64,000 nucleotides of DNA from Zavarzinia marina (GCF_021568905.1 NZ_JAKGSB010000001.1:1153712-1217711), one strand, 5' to 3'; shown: positions 7,670-16,831, counted from the stretch's first letter. Numbers and translations: made by a program. Notes: generated by a model from the letters alone, not told the origin.

Positions 7670-8329
7670 GTGAACAATCGCTTGGCCGAATTGCGCCGGC
7701 ACGCCGGCCTGACCCAGGACCAGCTGGCGGAACGCGCGGGTACCGGCCGCTCGCAGATCGTCAAGCTGGAGCGGGGGGAGCGGCGCCTCACCATCGACTG
7801 GATGCTGCGCCTTGCCGGCCCGCTCGGCTGCGATCCGAAGGACCTGCTGCCGGCCGATCCCGCATCGGTGGCGTCGGCGCCGACCTTGGCCGAAGTGGCG
7901 CCCCCCCTCCTGCCCTGGGCGCTGGGCCCCGGGGGCCAGCCGGCGCGCGACCTGCCGGTCTGCGGCGCCGCGCGGGGCGGCGCCAATGCCCTCTTCGTCG
8001 ATCAGGGCCAGGCCCTCGAACATGTCTTCCGGCCGGCGCAGCTGACCGGCGTCGCCAATGCCTTCGCGGTCTATGCCGTGGGCGATTCCATGGAACCCAA
8101 GTTCCAGGCCGGCGACCTCCTGTTCATCAACCCGAACCTGCCGCCCGTGCGCGGCTGTTTCGTCGTGGTCGAGTTGGGCGATCACGAAGCCTATGTGAAA
8201 CAGTTCCTGCGCCAGTCCGACCAGGATCTGTGGCTGAAGGAATTCACCCCCGAACCCCGCGAATTCGCCATCGAAACCGCGCGCGTGAAGGCGATCTACC
8301 GCGTCGTCGGCAGTTGGGAGGGGCGCTGA
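7670..8329 (+). CDS. XRE-family repressor with S24 (LexA-like) peptidase domain
   Basis: The 219-residue protein joins an N-terminal Cro/CI-type helix-turn-helix (residues 4-58; LTQDQLAERAGTGRSQIVKLE) to a C-terminal S24 domain. The predicted Ser-Lys dyad is Ser140 (AVGDSMEPKF) and Lys177 (AYVKQFLRQ). The linker contains a Cys98-Gly99 bond in LPVCGAARGG, at the place where self-cleaving repressors carry Ala-Gly or, in some phages, Cys-Gly. It is not the canonical alphaproteobacterial LexA, which has a winged-helix N terminus. The GTG start follows CGGGAGCA. It probably represses itself and the divergent gene; the overlapping LexA box suggests integration with the SOS response. Confidence 0.88.
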   Translation: MNNRLAELRRHAGLTQDQLAERAGTGRSQIVKLERGERRLTIDWMLRLAGPLGCDPKDLLPADPASVASAPTLAEVAPPLLPWALGPGGQPARDLPVCGAARGGANALFVDQGQALEHVFRPAQLTGVANAFAVYAVGDSMEPKFQAGDLLFINPNLPPVRGCFVVVELGDHEAYVKQFLRQSDQDLWLKEFTPEPREFAIETARVKAIYRVVGSWEGR

Positions 8330-8397
8330 ACGGCTTTCAGGTTGCGCGGTCGCCCCCACGCGATATCAATTCCCCGAAACACCTCGGGATTGAATTC

Positions 8398-9123
8398 ATG
8401 AAACACCCGTTCGCCGTCCTCGTCGCCATCACCACGCTGCTCGCCGGCTGCGCCCCGACGCCGCCCTTACCGCCCGCGACCGTGTCCACCATTTCGACGA
8501 TCGCCGTCGTCATCGCGCCGAAGAGCACGGTACGGGTATCCCATCGCGGGATCACGGTCTTCGGCAATGACGGCACCAGTTACGACGCGAAGGAATGGGG
8601 CATCGACGAGATGAAGGTCGCGGCGCTGCGCCGCAACCTAGAACCGCGCTTCAAGCTGGTGGTCATCCCCGCACCGGCAATCGACGAGGACGACATGCTG
8701 TCCGATTCCTACAGTGGCCGGGTCGAGTCGATCGTCGTCCCGGCCATGGCCGGCAGCGGTGTGAAGGCGGACGCCATTCTCTTTTTCAACCTCTATAAGT
8801 CCGTCGCATTCCCCGATATCGGATGGCAGTTCTCAGGCTGCGGCATCTACGACATCTCCCGTCCATTCGCCGACGAGTCCCTCGCAAGGGCCTATTGCGT
8901 CGGCGACATCCACATCATCGACCCTGTGACGATGAAAGATATGGCGAACGGTAGCCTGAGCGCCGGAGACGGCACCCATGCAGCCGTCGAGGTCATTTCA
9001 AATCTCGGTTTCGAGAGCGTTCACCTGACGCCCGGACAGATCGAGAAGGCCAAGGCTGCGATCGCCGCCGCCCTGGACCATTACGTCCCCATCGCCCTGC
9101 ACAAGACCGGGCTCATCCCCTGA
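8398..9123 (+). CDS. Hypothetical lipoprotein
   Basis: The 241-residue product starts with a lipoprotein signal peptide (MKHPFAVLVAITTLLAGCAP; lipobox LAGC with Cys17), followed by a proline-rich linker. The rest is a mixed alpha/beta domain that I do not recognise; it contains two cysteines (FSGCGIYDI and ARAYCVGD) that could form a disulfide in the periplasm. Its codons and composition are slightly less GC-rich than the neighbours. The stop codon directly abuts the stop of the convergent aldehyde dehydrogenase. Likely location is the outer or inner membrane facing the periplasm; no function is proposed. Confidence 0.75.
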   Translation: MKHPFAVLVAITTLLAGCAPTPPLPPATVSTISTIAVVIAPKSTVRVSHRGITVFGNDGTSYDAKEWGIDEMKVAALRRNLEPRFKLVVIPAPAIDEDDMLSDSYSGRVESIVVPAMAGSGVKADAILFFNLYKSVAFPDIGWQFSGCGIYDISRPFADESLARAYCVGDIHIIDPVTMKDMANGSLSAGDGTHAAVEVISNLGFESVHLTPGQIEKAKAAIAAALDHYVPIALHKTGLIP

Positions 9124-10551
9124 TCAGGCGCCGTAGCCGACGATGCCCTTGATCTCCAGGAAGTCATGGATGCCCCAGTCGGCATATTCGCGGCCGTTGC
9201 CGGACTGTTTGTAGCCGCCGAAGGGAGCGTGCGTGTCCCAGTCCGGGTAGTTGATGTTCACCGTGCCGGCGCGCAGTTCGCGGGCGACGGCGCGGGCATG
9301 ATCGAGATCGCCAGAGGCGACATAGGCGGCAAGGCCATAGACCGTGTCGTTGGCCATTTCGATCGCCTCGGCCTCGCTCTCATAGGGCAGGATCGAGAGC
9401 ACGGGGCCGAAAATCTCCTCGCGCGAGATGGTCATGTCGTGGCGGACGTTGCCGAACACCGTCGGCTTCACGAAATAGCCCCGGTTCAGGCCGTCCGGCC
9501 GCCCCGTGCCGCCGGCCACCAGGGTCGCGCCCTCGTCGATGCCCGATTGGATCAGGCGCTGCACCTTGTCGAACTGGACCTGGGAGACCAGAGGGCCGAG
9601 CACCGTATCCTCCGCCAGCGGATCGCCCACCTTGTGGGTGAGCGCCGCCGCCCGGGCGATGATCATGGCGTCGTCGTGACGATCGGCCGGCACGAACATG
9701 CGGGTCGGCGCGTCGCAGGACTGGCCGGTATTGCCGAAACAGCCGGCGACGCCGGCGCTGACCGCCGCCTCGAAATCCGCGTCGGGCAGGATGATGTTGG
9801 CCGATTTTCCGCCCAGTTCCTGGGCGACGCGCTTCACGGTGACCGCCGCCGACTGGGCGACGATGATGCCGGCCCTGGTCGAGCCCGTGAAGGAGACCAT
9901 GTCGACGCCCGGGTGTTCGGCGATCACCTGGCCGACGTCGGGCCCGGTGCCCTGGACCATGTTGAACACACCCGCCGGCACGCCCGCCTCATCCATGATC
10001 TCGGCGAAGATCGTGCCCGAGATCGGCGCGATCTCCGACGGTTTCAGGACCATGGTGCAGCCTGTGGCGATGGCCGGCGCCACCTTGCAGACGATCTGGT
10101 TGAGGGGCCAGTTCCAGGGTGTGATCATGCCGACCACGCCGATCGGCTCCATCACGATCCGGGTCGAGCCTCGGGGATATTCGAAGCTGAAATCCGCCAG
10201 CGCCGCGATCGTCGCCTCCAGATGCACGCGGCCGGCCCAGACTTGCGCTTCCCGCGCGAAGGAGAGCGGCGCGCCCATCTCTTCCATCACTGCCCGCGCC
10301 AGATCCTCCGACCGCGCATTGTAGACGTCGAGGATCCGTTTCAGGAGGGCGAGACGATCCGCCTGCGAGACCCTGGAAAACGCCGGGAACGCCGCCCGCG
10401 CCGCCGCCACCGCAAGGTCCACGTCCGCCGCCGCGCCCACCGAAATCCGCGTATAGACCTCTTCCGTCGCCGGATTGACGACGTCGAGCACCGCGGGCGC
10501 CACGGGATCGACGAAGGCGCCACCGATATAGAATTTCAGGTGATTGGACAT
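9124..10551 (-). CDS. NAD(P)-dependent aldehyde dehydrogenase family protein
   Basis: A 475-residue enzyme of the classical ALDH superfamily, which oxidises aldehydes to carboxylic acids with NAD(P)+. The catalytic Cys279 lies in GNTGQSCDAP and the general base Glu245 in AQELGGKSAN; the oxyanion Asn is in TPWNWPLNQ and the cofactor-phosphate Lys in VLKPSE. The NPATEE start and GNGREYADWGI tail are typical of broad-specificity ALDHs, so the substrate cannot be named. The start has an AAGGAA site. No metabolic partner genes flank it, and it is followed by the end of a convergent lipoprotein gene with no spacing. Confidence 0.93.
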   Translation of the reverse strand: MSNHLKFYIGGAFVDPVAPAVLDVVNPATEEVYTRISVGAAADVDLAVAAARAAFPAFSRVSQADRLALLKRILDVYNARSEDLARAVMEEMGAPLSFAREAQVWAGRVHLEATIAALADFSFEYPRGSTRIVMEPIGVVGMITPWNWPLNQIVCKVAPAIATGCTMVLKPSEIAPISGTIFAEIMDEAGVPAGVFNMVQGTGPDVGQVIAEHPGVDMVSFTGSTRAGIIVAQSAAVTVKRVAQELGGKSANIILPDADFEAAVSAGVAGCFGNTGQSCDAPTRMFVPADRHDDAMIIARAAALTHKVGDPLAEDTVLGPLVSQVQFDKVQRLIQSGIDEGATLVAGGTGRPDGLNRGYFVKPTVFGNVRHDMTISREEIFGPVLSILPYESEAEAIEMANDTVYGLAAYVASGDLDHARAVARELRAGTVNINYPDWDTHAPFGGYKQSGNGREYADWGIHDFLEIKGIVGYGA

Positions 10552-10665
10552 GACGGGTTCCTTACGCGACGGGCCGGAAAAGGCGCATCAGCTTCCGCCC
10601 GTTGCGATGGGGATTCAAGATACGGCTTGGCCGAACATCGGTCGCGGCGACCTCGGCGCGGCTCC

Positions 10666-10971
10666 TTATTTCAGACCCGCGACCTTCTTCAACGCTTCGT
10701 CGATCCGGCGCTGCCAGCCCGGCCCATCCGCCTTGAAGTGATCGAGCACGTCTTGCGACAGGCGTATGGTGGTCTGCACTTTGGGCCGGTCCGATTTCGG
10801 GCGCCCGGGCATGCGCTTGATGCTTTCCGCCAGGTCGGGGAAGACTTCGGCGAAAGAGCGGGCTTTGGCAATATCGGCCGCAGTCCATTCGGGATTGTCG
10901 CAGACATCGTCCCAATCCTGCTTGGTGAACCCGTGACCGGGCTCGAATTCGGTCATCCGCTTCTTAGTCAT
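10666..10971 (-). CDS. brnA: BrnA-type antitoxin
   Basis: The 101-residue protein has the BrnA layout: an N-terminal toxin-wrapping region rich in acidic residues (DWDDVCDNPEWTAADIAKA) and a C-terminal ribbon-helix-helix domain (about 63-100; KVQTTIRLSQDVLDHFKADG). BrnA neutralises the BrnT RNase and, as a complex, usually represses its own operon. It starts inside the toxin gene's stop (ATGA overlap at 10968-10971) behind an AAGGAAGC site, so toxin and antitoxin are translationally coupled with the toxin first, as in known brnTA operons. Confidence 0.9.
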   Translation of the reverse strand: MTKKRMTEFEPGHGFTKQDWDDVCDNPEWTAADIAKARSFAEVFPDLAESIKRMPGRPKSDRPKVQTTIRLSQDVLDHFKADGPGWQRRIDEALKKVAGLK

Positions 10972-11219
10972 GACAGAAGCTTCCTTTCCTTCACGCTCGC
11001 CGGCCGCATGGAGATGATCGAGATCCCCTGGGCGCCGAGGCGCGCAAACACCACCGAAATCGTTCCATCCGCAAGCCGTCCGATCGCCATGAACCGGCCG
11101 TTCCGGGCTGGGCGAACAAGGGCAGTCTCGAAAAAGACGCCATCGACCAAAGCCTCGAAATCCAGGCCGTGCTTAGCGATATTGGCTTCCCTTTTTGCGT
11201 CGTCATAGGTGATGAGCAC
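10968..11219 (-). CDS. brnT: BrnT-type ribonuclease toxin
   Basis: An 83-residue BrnT-family toxin, a RelE-fold RNase that inhibits translation. Family signatures are the opening YDDAKREANIAKHGLDFEAL, a central GRFMAIGRLADGTISVVFA strand region and an ISMRPASVKERKLL tail with the conserved Arg and terminal basic segment. It starts at GTG 11219; the weak start and poor ribosome-binding site would keep toxin output below that of the following antitoxin. It is the first gene of the two-gene type II toxin-antitoxin operon. Confidence 0.9.
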   Translation of the reverse strand: MLITYDDAKREANIAKHGLDFEALVDGVFFETALVRPARNGRFMAIGRLADGTISVVFARLGAQGISIISMRPASVKERKLLS

Positions 11220-11241
11220 GCGATTTCACCGCCAGAGAGGA

Positions 11242-11270
11242 ATTCTATCCGCAATAAAAATCGTAGCTAC
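11242..11270 (-). promoter_or_regulatory. Candidate brnTA promoter/operator
   Basis: Upstream of brnT an AT-rich patch includes, on the minus strand, TAGAAT (complement of 11242-11247), a 5/6 match to a -10 element, and an 8-bp palindrome GTAGCTAC (11263-11270) near the -35 position. The palindrome is a plausible target for the ribbon-helix-helix antitoxin. No good -35 hexamer is visible. Confidence 0.35.
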
Positions 11271-11338
11271 ATAAATCATGGCGCCGGAAGCTCGCCCGGT
11301 AGGCCTGCATCGGTCGACAGGCCACGGTGCCCCCCCCC

Positions 11339-11860
11339 TCACGCGACGTCGCGGGATCGCCGCTCCACCGGCACCCATTTCTCGACCATGCCGGACAGAT
11401 TGTCGACCGCGCCGGGAACCAGGGCCCGGGCGAGAAAGCGTTTGCGGTCCACCCAGCCGGGCAGGTCCAGCCGGCTGCAGGGTTCGCGCTTGAAGCCGAA
11501 CTTCACGTAATAATCGTAGTCGCCCACCAGGATGACGATGCGGTGGCCGCGCCGCTGCGCCTCGGCCAGGCCGTGCCACATGAGGGCGGCGCCGATCCCT
11601 TCCGCCCGGCGGGTGGGATCGACCGCCAGGGGCCCCAGCAGGATCGCCTCCGTCGTGCCGCCGATCAGGATCGGCCAGAAACGCAGGGTGCCGACCAAGG
11701 TCTGGCGGTCATAGGCGACGAAGCTCAATTCGTCGATCGGCGGCACGTCCTCGCGGAACTTGTAGACGGTCTTGGCGAAGCGCTCGGCACCGAAGGCGGT
11801 GTCGATCAGGGTTTCGATGGCGGGGCCGTCTTCCGGCCGTTCCTGCATCAGGGTGGTCAT
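11339..11860 (-). CDS. GNAT-family N-acetyltransferase
   Basis: This 173-residue protein fits the YhbS-like branch of the GNAT superfamily, which transfers acetyl groups from acetyl-CoA to amines or proteins. Visible elements are the substrate-side helix ETLIDTAFG, strand 4 in LLGPLAVDPTRRAEGIGAALMW (the pyrophosphate-binding R-x-x-G-x-G/A motif) and the GDYDYYVKFGFKRE segment, a hallmark of YhbS-type proteins. Substrate is unknown. It stands alone between brnTA and the divergent amidase gene. Confidence 0.87.
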   Translation of the reverse strand: MTTLMQERPEDGPAIETLIDTAFGAERFAKTVYKFREDVPPIDELSFVAYDRQTLVGTLRFWPILIGGTTEAILLGPLAVDPTRRAEGIGAALMWHGLAEAQRRGHRIVILVGDYDYYVKFGFKREPCSRLDLPGWVDRKRFLARALVPGAVDNLSGMVEKWVPVERRSRDVA

Positions 11861-12201
11861 GGCTGTCGTCTTCTGGTGTCTGGCGGGATCGGGGGTGGCG
11901 AACCGCGGCCGTCGGGGGCGCCGGGGCCCCGCCCCTCACCCGCGAACGAACGGACGCGACTTCGCTATCCGGCACGGGGTGCCGGGCGAAATCGGGCGTC
12001 GTCGTCGCAAGCAGACTTCAGTCATGACACAGACCTATCACATCGAAGGCGCCGGCCCAATGGCGATCGCAGGCGGAACGGACCGGCGGGCAGCGGGCAT
12101 TGCCTGAGGGCAACACATCGGCCAAGCTTCGGTTCCCGCCGTCGGCGACATCGGACCGCGACGCGACCAGAAGCCGGCAACGGCCCATCAGGGGAGAAAA
12201 C
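11861..12201. other. Divergent intergenic region, no gene seen
   Basis: This 341-bp gap separates the leftward acetyltransferase and the rightward amidase and must hold both promoters. A hairpin with CCGGCAC/GTGCCGG arms (11969-11985) is present. A 27-codon frame from ATG 12025 has no ribosome-binding site or recognisable product and is not called. I find no convincing promoter hexamers by eye. Confidence 0.4.
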
Positions 12202-13641
12202 ATGATCAGTGTCGAGGATTACGCCGCGCAGGATGCGCTCGGTCTTGCCCGGCTCGTCGCCGAGGGCGAGGTGACGCCGGGACAATTGCTGGAACGCGCG
12301 CTGGAACGGGTGAACAGCCTCAACCCCGCCATCAATGCCGTCACCCAGCTGAACGAGCGCGACGCAAGGCGCCAGATCGAGCGCGGCCTGCCCCAGGGCC
12401 CCTTCACCGGCGTGCCCATGCTGATCAAGGACATGAACGCCCATGTCGCCGGCTGGCCCCTGACCAACGGCAGCCGGCTCTACGAGGGTTTCGTCTGCGA
12501 TCACGACAGCGTGCTGATCGAACGCTATCGCCAGGCCGGCTTCGTGCTCTTCGGGCGCACCACCTCGCCCGAACTGGGCCTGACCTCGACCACCGAGAAC
12601 CGGCTGACCGGCCAGACCCGCAATCCCTATGATCCCGAACGGACCTCCGGCGGCTCGTCGGGTGGGGCGGCGGCGGCCGTCGCGGCCGGCATCATCCCGC
12701 TCGCCCATGCCTCGGACGGGGGCGGTTCCATCCGCATTCCGGCCGCCTGCTGCGGCTTGTTCGGCCTGAAGCCCAGCCGCGCCCGCATCTCCATGGCGCC
12801 CGACGCGGCCGAGGGCTGGGGCGGCATGTCGACGGTCCATGCCGTCGCCCGCACGGTCCGCGATTCCGCCGCCCTGCTCGATGCGACCGCCGCCCCGGTG
12901 GCCGGCGATCCCTATGCCGCGCCGGCGCCGAGCCGGCCCTTTCTGTCGGAAGTGGGTGCCCCGGTGGAGAGGCTGCGCATCGCCCTCTGCCTCGAGGCGG
13001 CGAACCCGACGGCGCTGGGTGCCCCCGCCCTCGACGCCATCGCCGAGACCCGCGCCCTCCTCGCCGATCTCGGCCACGAGGTGGTGGAGGTCGAAGCCCT
13101 GCCGCTCGACGGTCCGGCGCTCGCCGCCGCCCAGCAGGCGGTGATCGGCGCCAATGTCGCCCGCGTGGTCGACCAGCGTCTCGCCGTCCTCGGCCGGGAT
13201 GCGGCCGGCGACCTGATCGAGACCGTGACCGCCATGCTGGCGGACGGCGGCCGCGGCCTGCCCGCGCCGCTCTATCTCGACGGGCTGGCGGCGGTCCATG
13301 GCGCCGGCCGGGCCATGGCCCGCTTCCTCGACGACGGCGGCTTCGACCTGCTGCTGACGCCGATACTGCCCGACAGCCCGCCGCCCCTCGGCACCCTGTC
13401 CCTGTCGCCGGACGACATCGCCGACTATATCGCGGCGATCCGGCGCTATACCGCCTTCACCGGCCTGCAGAACATGACCGGCCAGCCGGCCATGTCGGTG
13501 CCCATGGGCCTCGACGCCCTGGGCCTGCCGCGCGCCGTGCAGTTCACCGCCCGCTTCGGCGACGAAGCCCGCCTGTTCCGCCTCGCGGCGCAGCTCGAGA
13601 CGGCGGCGCCCTGGGCCGGGCTTCGGCCGCCGGCGGCCTAG
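12202..13641 (+). CDS. Amidase-signature family enzyme
   Basis: A 479-residue amidase of the amidase signature family, which hydrolyses carboxamide bonds. The Ser-cisSer-Lys triad is visible: Lys76 in PMLIKDMN, cis-Ser152 in TSGGSSGGAA and the nucleophile Ser176 in GGGSIRIPAACCG. The protein is a complete, stand-alone family member; it lacks GatB/GatC neighbours, so it is more likely a catabolic or aryl-acyl amidase than GatA. The ATG at 12202 follows GGGGAGAAAA, and N-terminal extensions reading upstream are rejected. Its stop overlaps the convergent DUF445 gene by 4 bp. Confidence 0.92.
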   Translation: MISVEDYAAQDALGLARLVAEGEVTPGQLLERALERVNSLNPAINAVTQLNERDARRQIERGLPQGPFTGVPMLIKDMNAHVAGWPLTNGSRLYEGFVCDHDSVLIERYRQAGFVLFGRTTSPELGLTSTTENRLTGQTRNPYDPERTSGGSSGGAAAAVAAGIIPLAHASDGGGSIRIPAACCGLFGLKPSRARISMAPDAAEGWGGMSTVHAVARTVRDSAALLDATAAPVAGDPYAAPAPSRPFLSEVGAPVERLRIALCLEAANPTALGAPALDAIAETRALLADLGHEVVEVEALPLDGPALAAAQQAVIGANVARVVDQRLAVLGRDAAGDLIETVTAMLADGGRGLPAPLYLDGLAAVHGAGRAMARFLDDGGFDLLLTPILPDSPPPLGTLSLSPDDIADYIAAIRRYTAFTGLQNMTGQPAMSVPMGLDALGLPRAVQFTARFGDEARLFRLAAQLETAAPWAGLRPPAA

Positions 13642-14873
13642 GAAAAGCCCAGGAGCAATTGCAGCGTGCCGGCCGCGAGGCCGGTGACGGCGCCCAGCAC
13701 CAGGAGGATCCATTCGTCCTCCTGGAAGGCGGGGCGCAACATGTCCTGGAATTCCTCGGTCGGCAGGGCGCGGATCTTTTCCGCCAGCCGGGCCTGAAGC
13801 ACCTTGGCGCGGTCCTTGTTGAAGCGTTCGTCCTCCATGGGATCGAGGGCGAAATCGGCCGATTTGTCGGCCACCGTGTCGCGCATCGCCGCGAACCCCT
13901 CGGTGCCGAGGGTGATCTGCATGGTGGCGCGGGTGACCGGGGATTCGAGGATCGGCATCAGGCGCCGCTTCACGATGCTGCGGGTACGGCTGGAATATTT
14001 GCCGGTGATGATCTCGCGCGTGATGCGGCCGATGGTCAGGAGTTCGTTGGCCGAAAGCTCGGCGAATTTCTCGGCGACCTCGTCCTGGCGCTTCAGGAAC
14101 ACGCCCTGGATCCGGAACGGCCCGACCTTCACCGGATGCAGCGGCCGGAACACCATGGCGAGGGCGATCCAGTTGGTCAGCAGGCCGAGGGTGGCGGCAT
14201 AGGCCGGCAGCAGCCAATGGGCCGGAACGAAATAGAACAGGATCATCTGGAGGAAGCCGAAACCGAGACCGATCCAGAAGCTGATGTCGACGATGAACTT
14301 GAATTCCTTGTGGCCGACCTCCTGGAACATGCGCACCATCAGGGCGCGGTCGCCGGCCATCTGGCGCACCACCATCTCCCTGATGTCGACCAGATTGTCG
14401 ACGTCGGCCATGATCTCCATCATCATTTCGAGCATGACGTCGGGCAGGCGGCTGCGGATGTGGTCGTAGACCCGGCGGCGCACGCCACGCGGCAGGTTCT
14501 GCCAGAAGACGCGGTTGCGCTCCTCCATCACCTCGTCGACGATTTCCTCGATCCGGCGCTCGATCGCATTGGCGACATAGGCGGCGATCAGCTCGGGGTT
14601 CATCTCGTTCAGGAAGTCGCCGACGGTGCCGAGCTTGGTCAGGGTCTTGTCGACCACGATGCCCGCCATCTTCTCGGCCTTGCGCGGGATGATGCCCTGC
14701 CAGCCGAGCCAGAGCGGGCGATAGCCGAGAAATTCGATCGGATAGAACACCATCTGGATCGCCATCCAGACATGGCCCCAGGTGACGATGGCGGCGACGA
14801 TGGGAATGGAGACGATACCCCAGAAATCCGGGTGCGCGTGGAGCGTCCGGAGACCGGCCACCAGTTCGTCCAT
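13638..14873 (-). CDS. DUF445-family membrane protein
   Basis: The 411-residue protein matches the DUF445 family (YheB/YjiN-like). It has a first hydrophobic stretch near residues 18-42, a FLGYRPLWLGWQGIIPRKAEKMA segment split by the family's P-R-K motif, a central pair of membrane helices (about 195-240, ending in LLTNWIALAMVFRPLHP), the same basic motif again, and a C-terminal membrane helix. The two GWQG/NWIA plus PxxP units suggest an internal duplication typical of the family. The amphipathic helices between them are probably cytoplasmic. Function is unknown. The ATG has a GAGAGGGGA ribosome-binding site. Confidence 0.85.
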   Translation of the reverse strand: MDELVAGLRTLHAHPDFWGIVSIPIVAAIVTWGHVWMAIQMVFYPIEFLGYRPLWLGWQGIIPRKAEKMAGIVVDKTLTKLGTVGDFLNEMNPELIAAYVANAIERRIEEIVDEVMEERNRVFWQNLPRGVRRRVYDHIRSRLPDVMLEMMMEIMADVDNLVDIREMVVRQMAGDRALMVRMFQEVGHKEFKFIVDISFWIGLGFGFLQMILFYFVPAHWLLPAYAATLGLLTNWIALAMVFRPLHPVKVGPFRIQGVFLKRQDEVAEKFAELSANELLTIGRITREIITGKYSSRTRSIVKRRLMPILESPVTRATMQITLGTEGFAAMRDTVADKSADFALDPMEDERFNKDRAKVLQARLAEKIRALPTEEFQDMLRPAFQEDEWILLVLGAVTGLAAGTLQLLLGFS

Positions 14874-15005
14874 GAATGTTCCCCTCTCCCCCCAGCCGTC
14901 AGGCTCTTCTTACCCTTACCGTGTTTTTTCCGGAGGCTAGGGGCTTCGATGGCCGCTCACAAGCGGCCGGATGCCCCGATCCGGGAAATTCTCGAAACCG
15001 CCCCG

Positions 15006-15881
15006 TCAGGGATAGAGGTGAGGTTTTCGCCACAGGCCGAGGAAACTGAGGATCGCGCGGCGCCCGGCGTCACTGTTCAGCACGGCATGGCCGTCCTCGG
15101 GCGGCAGCACCAGGGAACGGGCGTTGGGGCGCCCCGTCATATAGGCGCCGCAGTCACCGCTCTGGCCGACCGCGGCCGGGCCGGAATACCAGGGATCGCC
15201 GCGGGAGACGATGCTGAGCACGGGTTCGCGCGGTGCCGAGGCGAGGCCGGCGACGATGGGCGCGCCATGACAGGTCCAGGCCGCGATGATCCGCCCCCGG
15301 AAGGCGTCGCCGCGAAAGAGCGCCGCCGTCACGCCGCCCTCGCTGCCGCCCATCACGAACAGATCCTCGGGGTCGATCCAGGGGATCAGGCGGATGTTGT
15401 GGAGCGCGAAGGAAAGCTCGGTCGTCCGGAAGTCGTAGACGAATTGGTTGAGGCCGCCCCGGCCGGTCGCCGGGTCGCATTGCAGGGGCCGGAACACCCG
15501 CGCCATGGAATTCGGCGCGATCACCATATAACCCGCCGCCGCCAGATAGCGGAGCACGGCGGTATCGCCGATCCCGGTGCAGCCGTGCAGATAGATGATC
15601 GTGGTCGGCGGCCGCGCGTAACGCGGCGGATCATCCAGCACCTCCACCATGTGGCGCATGGTGACGGCGCCGTCCACCGTCGCCGGCGGCAGCACCACCA
15701 GCGCCTCGTACCATGTGCGTTCGATGTCGGAAAGGCTGCGCAAGTCGATCTTGCCGGGTTTGCCGCGTGAACTGCTGCACGCCGCGAGGACGAGCGCGAC
15801 CAGGATGACCGCGGCGCCGCGCAGCACGGCGTCCCACCCGGCCGGATGTCCGCGCATCGCCCCGGCGCCCTGCCCGCTCAT
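15006..15881 (-). CDS. Alpha/beta-hydrolase-like lipoprotein
   Basis: The 291-residue protein begins with a lipoprotein-type signal (hydrophobic residues about 20-34 ending VLAACSSS, Cys as lipid site). The mature part shows an alpha/beta-hydrolase fold: oxyanion strand [10 protein letters not shown], nucleophile elbow VMGGSEGG with Ser, and a C-terminal His in PEDGHAVLN. This is the dienelactone-hydrolase-like arrangement; substrate unknown, likely periplasmic ester or peptide hydrolysis. The ATG at 15881 overlaps the ispE stop (ATGA), so the longer upstream frame is rejected. It is the last gene of the TPR-ispE-hydrolase operon. Confidence 0.8.
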   Translation of the reverse strand: MSGQGAGAMRGHPAGWDAVLRGAAVILVALVLAACSSSRGKPGKIDLRSLSDIERTWYEALVVLPPATVDGAVTMRHMVEVLDDPPRYARPPTTIIYLHGCTGIGDTAVLRYLAAAGYMVIAPNSMARVFRPLQCDPATGRGGLNQFVYDFRTTELSFALHNIRLIPWIDPEDLFVMGGSEGGVTAALFRGDAFRGRIIAAWTCHGAPIVAGLASAPREPVLSIVSRGDPWYSGPAAVGQSGDCGAYMTGRPNARSLVLPPEDGHAVLNSDAGRRAILSFLGLWRKPHLYP

Positions 15882-16831
15882 GCAGCGCCCCTTCCCGCCG
15901 CGCCCCTTCCCGCCGCGACGGGGCCCGCCACGCAGGGTTCCGCGGCGCCGGGCGGGCGCGCCAGCCCGCCGCCCGCGACCCACCAGCCGGGATGGGAGAC
16001 GCGCAGCGTCTCGGCGGCGGCGGACGCGGTCGCGGCATCGGCGCAAAGGCCGAAACAGGTCGCCCCGGAACCGCTCATCCGGGCGAGCAACACGCCGGGA
16101 CACGCCGAAAGCGCCGTCAGAACGCCGGCGATCGTCGGGCAGGCGGCGATCGCCGGCGCTTCCAGATCATTGCGCCGCCGGCCCAGGGCCGCCACCAGTT
16201 CGGTTACCGTCGCCGGCGTGCCCTCCAGCCGGTCGGCGGGACCGAACCGGCCGCCCAGGCCCTGGAACACCGCCGGTGTCGAAAGCGCCACGCCGGGATT
16301 GGCCAGCACGATGCCGATCGCGGGCAGGCTTCCGGCAAGCGGGCTCAGACTTTCGCCGATCCCGGCCATCAGGGCCGGACGCCCGGCCAGGCAGACTGGC
16401 ACGTCGGCGCCGAGCGACGCAGCCAGGGCGGCCAGGGCGGCGGGCGACGGCGCCCTGCCCCAAAGGCGGGTCAGGGCGCGGAGCGTGGCCGCCGCATCGG
16501 CGGAGCCGCCGCCGATGCCCGAGGCCACCGGCAGGGTCTTTTCGAGGGTGAGCACGGCACCGAGACCGGGGTCCCCGAGCGCATGGCGCAGGGCCCGCGC
16601 CGCGCGCAGGACCAGATTGTCCTCGGCGGCGCCGTCGAGGGCGCCGGCGGCGGGCCCCGTCACCTCGAGGGAGAGCGTGCCGGCGGGTGCCGAGCGGGCG
16701 GTCACGCGGTCGCCGACCTCGGCGAAGACGACCAGGGATTCCAGCAGATGATAGCCATCGGCGCGCCGGCCGGTCACGTGAAGGTAGAGGTTCACCTTGG
16801 CCGGCGCCTGCTCGACGACGATGCTCGTCAC
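15878..16831 (-). CDS. ispE: 4-diphosphocytidyl-2-C-methyl-D-erythritol kinase
   Basis: This 317-residue GHMP kinase phosphorylates CDP-methylerythritol in the MEP pathway of isoprenoid synthesis. Diagnostic parts are the N-terminal [20 protein letters not shown], the ATP-binding glycine/serine loop [15 protein letters not shown] (about residues 105-119) and the C-terminal [11 protein letters not shown] motif. The C terminus is somewhat longer and Gly/Ala-rich compared with typical IspE (about 290 residues), ending in a low-complexity repeat. It begins with GTG four bases after the TPR gene's stop, so translation is probably coupled. Confidence 0.95.
   Translation of the reverse strand: MTSIVVEQAPAKVNLYLHVTGRRADGYHLLESLVVFAEVGDRVTARSAPAGTLSLEVTGPAAGALDGAAEDNLVLRAARALRHALGDPGLGAVLTLEKTLPVASGIGGGSADAAATLRALTRLWGRAPSPAALAALAASLGADVPVCLAGRPALMAGIGESLSPLAGSLPAIGIVLANPGVALSTPAVFQGLGGRFGPADRLEGTPATVTELVAALGRRRNDLEAPAIAACPTIAGVLTALSACPGVLLARMSGSGATCFGLCADAATASAAAETLRVSHPGWWVAGGGLARPPGAAEPCVAGPVAAGRGAAGRGAA

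Noticed and set aside
7670..8329. Calling the XRE-S24 gene lexA
   Set aside because: Canonical LexA has a winged-helix N-terminal domain; this protein has a Cro/CI-type HTH. The LexA box in front would be controlled by a lexA gene elsewhere.
12025..12107. A 27-codon frame before the amidase gene
   Set aside because: No ribosome-binding site, no recognisable product, and the amidase has its own good start at 12202.
12202..13641. Amidase as GatA of the aspartyl/glutamyl-tRNA amidotransferase
   Set aside because: No gatB or gatC nearby, and the sequence lacks the overall GatA pattern; a general amidase is the safer call.
15882..16103. N-terminal extension of the hydrolase-like lipoprotein
   Set aside because: The extension is Arg/Gly-rich antisense sequence of ispE; the internal ATG at 15881 gives a clear lipoprotein signal and the usual ATGA overlap.
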